A DNA stretch of 64,000 bases, from NCBI GenBank assembly GCA_045590855.1, contig JAZNRV010000029.1, positions 1 to 64,000 on the forward strand, in the 5' to 3' direction. The notes under the pieces were generated by a model, which saw only the letters and a list, made by a program, of their open reading frames with translations, was not told the origin of the DNA and did no database searches. Origin of the DNA: RGIG3009 sp045590855. GTDB taxonomy: Bacteria; Bacillota; Clostridia; Oscillospirales; Acutalibacteraceae. Numbering within the stretch: position 1 is the first letter of the stretch; the number at the start of each line of letters is the position of its first letter. The position numbers were made by a program, and so were the translations under genes. Shown piece after piece: positions 41,896-48,743 of this stretch.

Positions 41896-42597
41896 TTATC
41901 GTGTGGTAATGCCGCGCACTTGCACAGCGGGAACAAAGGGACGAATAGCCTCTGCAAACTCGAGCAGTTCTTGTTCGTCAAACGCTCCCAACCCGTCGGG
42001 AGCAATGAGATTGCCGGAATCTTTAAACTGTTGCAAATAATACTCACGCGCACCGCTAATCCACTTGGCAAGTTCAATCAAACTGTCTTTTGTGTGGATT
42101 CCGCGCACCACTGTGGTACGAAACTCATATTCGACCGTACCGTTCATGAGCATATCCTTGGAAGCAGACACCGCTTCCATATCCAAACTTTGGAGTCCCA
42201 CCGCAAGGGGATATTGCGCAGGGGCGTGCTTGATATCCATGGCAACACGGTCTACCAAACCTTGTTCGAGCAGTTGCCGAAGCCGTTCAGGCTTCGTGCC
42301 GTTGGTATCCAGTTTAATGGGATATCCCAACGCTTTAATGCGTTCCATCAGTTTCGGCAGGTCAGCGTGCAACAGCGGTTCCCCACCGGTGAACACCACA
42401 CCCTCCAACACGCCTTGCCTTTTTTTAAGGAAGTTTAGCAACTCTTCTTCCGAAAAAGAAGTGTCAGCAGGTTGCGTTACCAAGGAAGCATTGTGACAAA
42501 ACGGGCAACGGAAGTTGCATCCGCTTGTAAAAACGGTACAAGCCACTTTACCCGGATAGTCCAGTAATGTCAATTTTTGAAGTCCGGATAATTGCAC
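41896..42597 (-). CDS. nrdG: Anaerobic RNR-activating radical SAM enzyme
   Basis: Generates the glycyl radical on NrdD using S-adenosylmethionine. 233 residues; radical SAM motif CNFRCPFCHN (residues 27-36), GGEPLLH, LDTNGTKP, and the N-terminal GLQKLTLLDYPGKVACTVFTSGC typical of the short pyruvate-formate-lyase-activase-like NrdG. GGGAGGTGACACGC precedes ATG 42597. It comes first in nrdG-nrdD-trxB, unlike the common nrdD-nrdG order. Confidence 0.93.
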   Translation of the reverse strand: MQLSGLQKLTLLDYPGKVACTVFTSGCNFRCPFCHNASLVTQPADTSFSEEELLNFLKKRQGVLEGVVFTGGEPLLHADLPKLMERIKALGYPIKLDTNGTKPERLRQLLEQGLVDRVAMDIKHAPAQYPLAVGLQSLDMEAVSASKDMLMNGTVEYEFRTTVVRGIHTKDSLIELAKWISGAREYYLQQFKDSGNLIAPDGLGAFDEQELLEFAEAIRPFVPAVQVRGITTR

Positions 42598-42628
42598 CGC
42601 GTGTCACCTCCCCAATGTGAGCCTTGTC

Positions 42629-42657
42629 AGTATAGCACATCTTGTGGTAATAGTCAA
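42629..42657 (-). promoter_or_regulatory. Promoter of nrdG-nrdD-trxB
   Basis: Minus strand TTGACT (42652-42657), 17 bases, TATACT (42629-42634), 30 bases before nrdG. Confidence 0.7.
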
Positions 42658-42665
42658 GGCAAAAA

Positions 42666-42722
42666 ACACAAGATATAGTGAATTTTTTTGAGAAATATCA
42701 AAAAACAAGGAATATATGGTGT
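42666..42722 (-). promoter_or_regulatory. Tandem NrdR boxes
   Basis: ACACAAGATATAGTGA (42666-42681) and AAGGAATATATGGTGT (42707-42722) match the NrdR consensus acaCwAtATaTwGtgt at about 14 and 12 of 16 positions. Centres are 41 bases apart, about four helix turns, so on one DNA face. NrdR senses nucleotide levels and represses reductase operons. Confidence 0.65.
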
Positions 42723-42766
42723 TTTCAAAATCCCGAAAAATATAGTCGTAAAGCCAAAAAACACAC

Positions 42767-42795
42767 TTGCGAGAGCACCGCTTCGATGGTATAAT
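42767..42795 (+). promoter_or_regulatory. Promoter of the C_GCAxxG_C_C gene
   Basis: TTGCGA (42767-42772), 17 bases, extended -10 TGGTATAAT ending 42795. Confidence 0.65.
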
Positions 42796-42828
42796 ATGTG
42801 TTATTAAAAGCAAAGGAGAAAAAATACG

Positions 42829-43275
42829 ATGGGTCAGCGTACAGAAAAAGCAAAAGAGTTGTTTTTGCAAGGGTACAATTGCAGCCAAGCGGTGCTTGGT
42901 GCTTTTTGCGAAGATATCGGTTTGGAATTTGAAACCGCCATCAAACTATCTTCATCGTTTGGCGGTGGCATGGGGCAACTGCGTGAAGTGTGCGGAGCAG
43001 TCAGTGCCTTGTTTATGATTGCCGGATTTAAAAAAGGGTATACCTCACCAACCGATAAAGAAGCCAAAACGGAACACTACAAACGCATTCAAAATTTGGC
43101 AAAACAATTTACCCAAAAGCGGGGGAGCATTATCTGCCGTGACTTGCTGACAATGAAACCGACAGGCACGGTGGAACACCATAACCGCGACGAAAAATAC
43201 TACCAATCGCGCCCGTGTTTGGTACTTGTGGAAGAAGCGGCACTTCTTGCGGAGCAGTTTTTAGAAGAAGAATAA
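42829..43275 (+). CDS. C_GCAxxG_C_C family protein
   Basis: 148 residues of a cysteine-motif family of unknown function, annotated as redox-active or C-GCAxxG-C-C proteins. The motif: C in GYNCSQAVLGAFCEDIG (~18), then GGGMGQLREVCGAVSALFMIAGF (variant of GCAxxG), CRDLL and RPCLVLVEEAA. AAAGGAG precedes ATG 42829. Divergent from the nrd operon and alone in its unit. A role in thiol or metal redox is suspected for the family; nothing here settles it. Confidence 0.9.
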   Translation: MGQRTEKAKELFLQGYNCSQAVLGAFCEDIGLEFETAIKLSSSFGGGMGQLREVCGAVSALFMIAGFKKGYTSPTDKEAKTEHYKRIQNLAKQFTQKRGSIICRDLLTMKPTGTVEHHNRDEKYYQSRPCLVLVEEAALLAEQFLEEE

Positions 43276-43383
43276 TCCGTTTTTGAAAAAATACTAAAAA
43301 ATGTAAAAAAATACTGTTTTTTACCAAAAACATATGTTATAATTTATTACATTAAAGTGTTTACAGATACAGGAGGGAAAAAA

Positions 43384-44946
43384 ATGTCAGATAAATTACA
43401 AATTCTGATTGCCATGGCAAGTTACATGTTGGTTGTCATTGCCATCGGTTTGGTGTTTGCCAAACGGTCGCAGTCAAGTTCCAGCAACTACTTTTTGGGT
43501 GGTCGTTCGCTGGGTCCTTGGGTCGCTGCCATGAGTGCCGAAGCATCGGACATGAGCGGTTGGCTCTTGATGGGCTTGCCGGGTGTTGCGTATTGGTGCG
43601 GCATTGCCGACGCCGCTTGGACGGCTATCGGTTTGGCGGTCGGTACATACTTTAACTGGCTGATTGTTGCCAAACGGCTGCGCTGTTATTCAGCAACGTC
43701 GGGCGATGCCATTACCTTGCCGGAATTTTTCAGCAACCGTTTCCACGAAAAGAAAAAAGTGTTGCTCGGCATTTCGGCGGTGTTCATTTTGGTGTTCTTC
43801 ACCGTTTACGCTGCCAGTTGCTTTGTAACGTGCGGCAAATTGTTCAGCACCTTGTTTGGAACGTCGTATCATGCCATGATGATTCTTGGTGCCTTGTTTG
43901 TTATTTTCTACACGTTTGTCGGCGGTTTCTTGGCAGAAAGCGTCTCGGACTTCATGCAAGCCATCGTGATGATTTTTGCGCTGGTCGTGGTGTTGGTAAC
44001 CGGTACCGTGCAAGCCGGTGGTATTGACGCGGTTTTGGAAAATGCCAAAGCCATTCCCGGATACTTCTCTTTGACTCAAATTGCCAGCCCGGAAACAACG
44101 GCAGAGGGTGTACAAAAAGTGGTAAACACCACACCGCTGTTTGGTGCCGCCGGCAGCTACGGGTTCTTGACCATTCTTTCCACGCTTTCGTGGGGTCTTG
44201 GCTATTTTGGTATGCCGCAAGTGCTGTTGCGCTTTATGGCGATTCGCCGTGCAGACGAACTCAAACGTTCACGCCGTATTGCTAGTGTTTGGGTGGTAAT
44301 TTCCTTGGCAGCTGCTGTCTTCATCGGTGTTATCGGCAGAACGTTGTTCCCGGTTGAACCGGCATTGCTTACTTCCGGCGGTGCGGAAAACGTGTTCATC
44401 ACACTTTCCAGTGCGTTGTTACCGGCACTGATTGCCGGTATCGTCATGGCAGGTATTTTGGCGGCAACGATTAGCTCGTCAGACTCGTATTTGCTGATTG
44501 CTGCTTCTGCCTTTGCCAAAAACATTTACGGCGGCTTGTTCCACAAACGAGCCAGTGACAAATCCATCATGCGGGCAACACGCATTGTGTTGATTGCCAT
44601 TTCGCTTATCGGCATGGTGATTGCGTGGAACGAAAAGAGCGTCATTTTCACCATTGTGTCGTTTGCTTGGGCAGGTTTTGGTGCTACGTTTGGTCCCATT
44701 ATGCTGTTCTCGCTGTTCTGGAAACGTACCAACCAAGTCGGTGCCATTGCAGGCATGATTACCGGTGGTGTCATGGTTTTTGTGTGGAAACTGTGCTTAA
44801 AACCGCTGGGTGGGTTGTTTGGTATCTACGAACTGTTACCGGCGTTTATCTTGTCTTGTGTGGCCATTGTGGTGGTTTCTTTGTTGACTGCCCCGCCGTC
44901 CAAAGAAATTCAAGAAGAATTCGAAGCAGTAAAACAACAAGCATAA
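43384..44946 (+). CDS. putP: Sodium/proline symporter
   Basis: Sodium:solute symporter of 520 residues with about 13 membrane helices. PutP pattern: YFLGGRSLGPWVAAMSAEASDMSGWLLMGLPGVAY (~34-70), covering the Na-binding Ala/Ser sites; GGFLAESVSDFMQAIVM; LGYFGMPQVLLRFMAIR; and ISSSDSYLLIAASAF (~362), with conserved Ser residues of the second sodium site. ATG 43384 has AGGAGGG. Single gene ended by a strong terminator. Proline is the likely substrate. Confidence 0.94.
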   Translation: MSDKLQILIAMASYMLVVIAIGLVFAKRSQSSSSNYFLGGRSLGPWVAAMSAEASDMSGWLLMGLPGVAYWCGIADAAWTAIGLAVGTYFNWLIVAKRLRCYSATSGDAITLPEFFSNRFHEKKKVLLGISAVFILVFFTVYAASCFVTCGKLFSTLFGTSYHAMMILGALFVIFYTFVGGFLAESVSDFMQAIVMIFALVVVLVTGTVQAGGIDAVLENAKAIPGYFSLTQIASPETTAEGVQKVVNTTPLFGAAGSYGFLTILSTLSWGLGYFGMPQVLLRFMAIRRADELKRSRRIASVWVVISLAAAVFIGVIGRTLFPVEPALLTSGGAENVFITLSSALLPALIAGIVMAGILAATISSSDSYLLIAASAFAKNIYGGLFHKRASDKSIMRATRIVLIAISLIGMVIAWNEKSVIFTIVSFAWAGFGATFGPIMLFSLFWKRTNQVGAIAGMITGGVMVFVWKLCLKPLGGLFGIYELLPAFILSCVAIVVVSLLTAPPSKEIQEEFEAVKQQA

Positions 44947-44950
44947 AAAA

Positions 44951-44996
44951 AGAAACCGCCCGTGTGTCACAACGGTGACACACGGGCGGTTTTTGC
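44951..44996. terminator. Strong terminator after putP
   Basis: AAACCGCCCGTGTGTCAC / GTGACACACGGGCGGTTT, 18 pairs, AACG loop, flanked by A and T tracts. Confidence 0.93.
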
Positions 44997-45000
44997 ATCG

Positions 45001-45687
45001 TTATCGGGTTTGTTCTTTAATAACAGATACTTTCAGATATTGTTTGTCGGTTTCTTTGTCCACCAAAACGTCAAAAACCACGCGAGCGGGGGTGACAATA
45101 ATATCGTTGCCGAACACCATATAATTGCCGCTTAAAATTTCCCCAAACGGGTCGTCAATGTCGGTGTTTTCCCAAAAATATTGCGGCAAATCGCATCGGT
45201 GGAAAGAGGCTTGGTGTGTTCCGTCTTTTTTAACAACCAGCGTTTGCAACACAAACAAGTCACCAAAATAATACGTACCGGATTGTGTAAAATGGACTTT
45301 GTCGTCTGCGGGATTAACCGTGGAAATATCGGTATCAAAATCTTTAATGGTATGTCCCAAATACTTTTCCGCCACTTCATTTAACCGCTTTTTGGTGACA
45401 CCTTCGTTGATGCTGTCGCCCAACCCGCGAGATAAGTAAATAAACGCAAAGGCAATCACGTCTTCGTCGTTGTATTTGCCGTCTTTGTTGGTTACTAAAT
45501 GTTGCACGCCGTACATTTCCCAAAAATAATCAAAATAATATTCCCGTAACTGCGCAAATTGGGGATGCGAAGCATCGTACGTGCCGGGAGTCAGACCATC
45601 GGGAGAAACGGCTTTGTTGCGCGAACACCCCGCGCAACCGAGCACCAACACCACGCACAAAACAAAAGACAATACTCGCCTTATCAT
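45001..45687 (-). CDS. Lipoprotein of unknown function
   Basis: 228 residues. Signal peptide with lipobox VLGCAGC (Cys 21) indicates a membrane-anchored lipoprotein. The mature part is soluble, mixed alpha/beta: YYFDYFWEMYGVQHLVTN, DVIAFAFIYLSRGLG, then strands GDLFVLQTLVVKKDG and a C-terminal FDVLVDKETDKQYLKVSVIKEQ. No family recognised. ATG 45687 has AAGGAGAG. It lies 17 bases after ychF, so may be co-transcribed, although the functions look unrelated. Confidence 0.8.
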   Translation of the reverse strand: MIRRVLSFVLCVVLVLGCAGCSRNKAVSPDGLTPGTYDASHPQFAQLREYYFDYFWEMYGVQHLVTNKDGKYNDEDVIAFAFIYLSRGLGDSINEGVTKKRLNEVAEKYLGHTIKDFDTDISTVNPADDKVHFTQSGTYYFGDLFVLQTLVVKKDGTHQASFHRCDLPQYFWENTDIDDPFGEILSGNYMVFGNDIIVTPARVVFDVLVDKETDKQYLKVSVIKEQTR

Positions 45688-45704
45688 AAAGACTCTCCTT
45701 TTCT

Positions 45705-46814
45705 TTAAACATTGAACAGGAATTCAACGACGTCGCCGTCTTTCATCACATATTCTTTGCCCTCGGTGCGTACCAAACCTTTGCCTCTGGCATTCGCAAG
45801 CGACCCACACGCCACCAGGTCGTCAAAGGCAATGACCTGTGCGCGGATAAACCCGCGTTCAAAATCGGTGTGAATGCGTCCGGCTGCTTGCGGGGCTTTC
45901 CAGCCGTTGCGAATGGTCCAAGCACGCACTTCTTTTTCACCTGCCGTGAGGAACGAAATAAGCCCGAGCAAGTGGTAGCTTTTTTGGATGAGTCGGTCAA
46001 GTCCCGAATGCTCCAAACCGAGTTCTTCCAAAAACATCAGTTTTTCATCCTCGTCCATGTCCACAATATCCGCTTCCATCTGTGCGCAGATGGGTAACAC
46101 TTCGGCACCTTGTTCGGCGGCGAGAGCTTCCACCTTTTGATAATGCGGATTGTTTTTCGGTTCTCCGCCCGAAAAATCAGCCTCGCTCAAATTGGCGGCA
46201 TAAATGATGGGCTTGGAAGTGAGCAGCGCCATGTTACCCATCATATCCACTTCATCTTCGCTGCAATCGAGTGCGCGGGCGGGTTTGCCGCTTTCGAGCA
46301 ATTCTTGCAACCGTTTTAAGAAATCCAGTTCTTTTTGCAAACTCTTGTCGCCTTTGAGGTCTTTGGTAACGCGGGCAATGCGGCGTTCCACCATTTCCAT
46401 ATCGGAAAAAATCAGTTCCAAATCAATGGTTTCAATATCGCGCAACGGGTCAATACTGCCCTCGACGTGGATGATATCGTCGTTTTCAAAGCAACGCACC
46501 ACGTGGACAATGGCATCGCATTCGCGAATGTTGGCAAGAAACTTATTGCCCAGCCCTTCACCTTTGCTTGCCCCTTTGACCAAGCCCGCAATGTCCACAA
46601 ACTCAATCACCGCGGGAACAATGGGCGGAACTTTACTGCCTTCGGTATACATGTCGCACAAGGCGTTCAAACGTTTGTCCGGCACGGCAACCACGCCCAC
46701 GTTGGGGTCAATGGTGCAAAAGGGGAAATTCGCGCTTTGCGCGCCCGCATTGGTAATGGCATTAAACAACGTGGATTTACCGACATTCGGCAACCCGACA
46801 ATACCCAGTTTCAT
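45705..46814 (-). CDS. ychF: Ribosome-binding ATPase YchF/OLA1
   Basis: Obg-family P-loop ATPase (369 residues). G1 GLPNVGKSTLFNA (6-18); G3 DIAGLVKGASKGEGLGNKFL; the G4 site reads YAANLSE, (N-x-x-E type) explaining ATP preference; a central coiled-coil and a C-terminal TGS domain ending VRTEGKEYVMKDGDVVEFLFNV. Length standard. AAGGAGAATGAACAT precedes ATG 46814. Associated with ribosomes and stress responses. Confidence 0.96.
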   Translation of the reverse strand: MKLGIVGLPNVGKSTLFNAITNAGAQSANFPFCTIDPNVGVVAVPDKRLNALCDMYTEGSKVPPIVPAVIEFVDIAGLVKGASKGEGLGNKFLANIRECDAIVHVVRCFENDDIIHVEGSIDPLRDIETIDLELIFSDMEMVERRIARVTKDLKGDKSLQKELDFLKRLQELLESGKPARALDCSEDEVDMMGNMALLTSKPIIYAANLSEADFSGGEPKNNPHYQKVEALAAEQGAEVLPICAQMEADIVDMDEDEKLMFLEELGLEHSGLDRLIQKSYHLLGLISFLTAGEKEVRAWTIRNGWKAPQAAGRIHTDFERGFIRAQVIAFDDLVACGSLANARGKGLVRTEGKEYVMKDGDVVEFLFNV

Positions 46815-46937
46815 AGTATGTTCATTCTCCTTATTTTTCTTTTCTCGTTTTGAGAAAAAGAGTCAACACAATTTATTGTATTATACCGCATTGCCTTTTC
46901 TTTTTCAATATAAAACCGCCAAAATTCCCGCCCGCGC

Positions 46938-46990
46938 AGAAAAAAGCAACCGCCGACGAGGAAAATCTCTCGTCGCCGGTTGCTTTTAAC
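46938..46990 (-). terminator. Terminator of the three-domain lipoprotein gene
   Basis: AAAAGCAACCG(C)CGACGAG / CTCGTCG(C)CGGTTGCTTTT stem (46942-46987) with T tract on the minus strand. Confidence 0.85.
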
Positions 46991-47004
46991 GTTACGAAAA
47001 CATC

Positions 47005-48540
47005 TTATTTTACAATATTTGCGCGTCTCGACGTTACGGTTGCTGTTGATAACTCAGGCGAACGCGTAGTCGTCGATGCGGGATTTGTTTTAGGGGCGGC
47101 AATGGTTTCAAAATCAGCAGCAACCCATTTCCCCTCGATTTCCAACGCTAGTTTATACTGCTCGTTTGCCGCTAATTCATACGGCGCCAGTTTTACGCTG
47201 GTTTTAAAAGAACCGTTACCTTTCATTATCCTCCATGCGGCAATGGTTCCCTGCCCGTGATAGATTTTTGTCCACTCGTCGTTTTTTTCTTGTTTCAAAA
47301 CGTAGTAGTGATAGCCAAAACTGATTTCGCCCCCCGTTTTGTTTTCGATTTCTATTTGGACAGTATCCTCGGTGGTGTAAACCGACTTATCAAGACGCAT
47401 AACAATATCGGTGTGAAAATCTTCCGGTTTCAGCTTTGTCGAAGAAGTATAGCGTGAGCGTCCCGTTGTGGTCGTTGTTGTTGGCAACTTGGAAGAAATG
47501 GTCGTAGTGGGCACAGGCTTTGTTGTCGTTGTGGGTGAGGAGTCTTTATTTGAAGGTGAAATGGTCTTGAACTCCGCGCAAACAAATTTTCCGTCGATTC
47601 CCAGTGCCAACTTATATTGCTCATTTGCTTTTAATTCATAAGGCTCCAGTTTTACGCTGGTTTTGAAAGTGCTGTTGCCCTCTATGTTATGTAAAAGAGC
47701 GGGGTATCCTCCTTTGCTAATGGATAGTTGCCATTCGTCGCTTCCTTTTTGTTTCAAAACAACAAAGTTACACCCCACACTGATTTTACTCTCCGTTTTG
47801 TTTTCAATTTCAACTTCCACTATGTCCTCGGTGGTGTAAACCGATTTGTCAAGCCGCATAACGATGTCGGTGTGGAAATCTTCTTGTTTTAGTTTTGTCG
47901 GAAAGGTGAGAGGTCGCACGCAGTCTCCCGTTGGCAAATTGAGTTTGGAAGAAGACGGCACAGCACTTGTTTTGGGAGGAGTAACGGTTTCAAAATCGGC
48001 ATAAACCCATTTTTCGGAGACTTTTGTGGCCAATCTGTACTGCCGATTGGCTTCCAAATCATAATGTTCCAAATTCACAAAGAGACCAAGGGTGTTGGAA
48101 CCTCGTAATTCATAAACAGTTGCGACGGTTTCGGTTTTGTCATTGAAAACCTGCCATTCATCGTTTTCGCCTTGTTTCAAAAAAACGGTAAAAAAGCTAA
48201 AACTGATTTTGTCATTTGTTTTATTTTCGATTTCTAATTTCACGGTGTCTTTTGTGGTGTAAATTGATTTATCCAGACGTATAATAATATCGGTGTGAAA
48301 ATCCTCCGGACTTACCTTGGTTAAAAAAACGGGGTGAGAGGGGTCGGTTTTAGTTGTTGTAAAATCGGATGTAGAAGAAAGCGTAGTAGAAGGACTGGAG
48401 GTTGTTGTCGTTGTCGTGGTAACGGTTGGTTCGCCGTTGCTCGTCAAGAAAACCTCTTTGTCGGTGTGAGGCTTTGCACAACCGCCCAACAAGAACACAA
48501 AAAGCACAAGCAAACATACACATGCAAACCGTTTTTTCAC
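47005..48540 (-). CDS. Lipoprotein with three Ig-like (Big_14-type) repeats and Thr linkers
   Basis: 511 residues. Lipobox LLGGC (Cys about 20) after a short signal peptide. Three ~100-residue repeats, each with EDFHTDI(I/V)(I/M)RLDKS(I/V)YTT(K/E)D and EIENKT...Y.L.ANxQYKLA, separated by linkers rich in Thr/Pro/Ser (TTTTTTTSSP, PTTTTKPVPTTT). The fold resembles bacterial Ig-like Big_14 domains. Repeats 2 and 3 are closer to each other than to 1. GTG 48540 after AAAGGAGG is preferred; an in-frame upstream ATG would bury the signal peptide. Probably an adhesive or stalk-like surface protein. Confidence 0.82.
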   Translation of the reverse strand: MKKRFACVCLLVLFVFLLGGCAKPHTDKEVFLTSNGEPTVTTTTTTTSSPSTTLSSTSDFTTTKTDPSHPVFLTKVSPEDFHTDIIIRLDKSIYTTKDTVKLEIENKTNDKISFSFFTVFLKQGENDEWQVFNDKTETVATVYELRGSNTLGLFVNLEHYDLEANRQYRLATKVSEKWVYADFETVTPPKTSAVPSSSKLNLPTGDCVRPLTFPTKLKQEDFHTDIVMRLDKSVYTTEDIVEVEIENKTESKISVGCNFVVLKQKGSDEWQLSISKGGYPALLHNIEGNSTFKTSVKLEPYELKANEQYKLALGIDGKFVCAEFKTISPSNKDSSPTTTTKPVPTTTISSKLPTTTTTTGRSRYTSSTKLKPEDFHTDIVMRLDKSVYTTEDTVQIEIENKTGGEISFGYHYYVLKQEKNDEWTKIYHGQGTIAAWRIMKGNGSFKTSVKLAPYELAANEQYKLALEIEGKWVAADFETIAAPKTNPASTTTRSPELSTATVTSRRANIVK

Positions 48541-48558
48541 AAAAGGTACCTCCTTTAC

Positions 48559-48600
48559 ACAAAAAAGCGCATAAACCGACAAGTGACGGTCTATGCGCAG
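48559..48600 (-). promoter_or_regulatory. Terminator-like hairpin in the leader (possible attenuator)
   Basis: GCGCATAAACCG / CGGTCTATGCGC (48567-48598, one mismatch) followed on the minus strand by TTTTTTG, placed between the promoter and the ribosome site of the three-repeat lipoprotein gene. It should stop most transcripts unless an antiterminated form exists. Confidence 0.6.
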
Positions 48601-48652
48601 ACGAGCAAGAGAATTCACCATTGGTTGCGCATGACACATAACCCTTATTTAT

Positions 48653-48682
48653 ATTATAGCATAAAGGAAGTAAAACTGTCAA
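48653..48682 (-). promoter_or_regulatory. Promoter of the three-repeat lipoprotein gene
   Basis: Minus strand TTGACA (48677-48682), 18 bases, TATAAT (48653-48658). Confidence 0.75.
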
Positions 48683-48691
48683 TATTATCCA

Positions 48692-48732
48692 AAAGGAGCG
48701 TCCCTTTTTGTTCGTAGGAACGCTCCTGGGCT
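48692..48732 (-). terminator. Terminator of secA
   Basis: AGGAGCGT(T) / ACGCTCCT stem, then TTTTGG on the minus strand; a 20-base loop makes it less regular than others here. Confidence 0.65.
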
Positions 48733-48743
48733 TTTACAGTTTT

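Noticed and set aside
48541..48639. N-terminal extension of the three-repeat lipoprotein from an upstream ATG
   Set aside because: It would place 33 residues before the signal peptide and run through the attenuator hairpin; the GTG at 48540 has AAAGGAGG and yields a standard lipoprotein signal.
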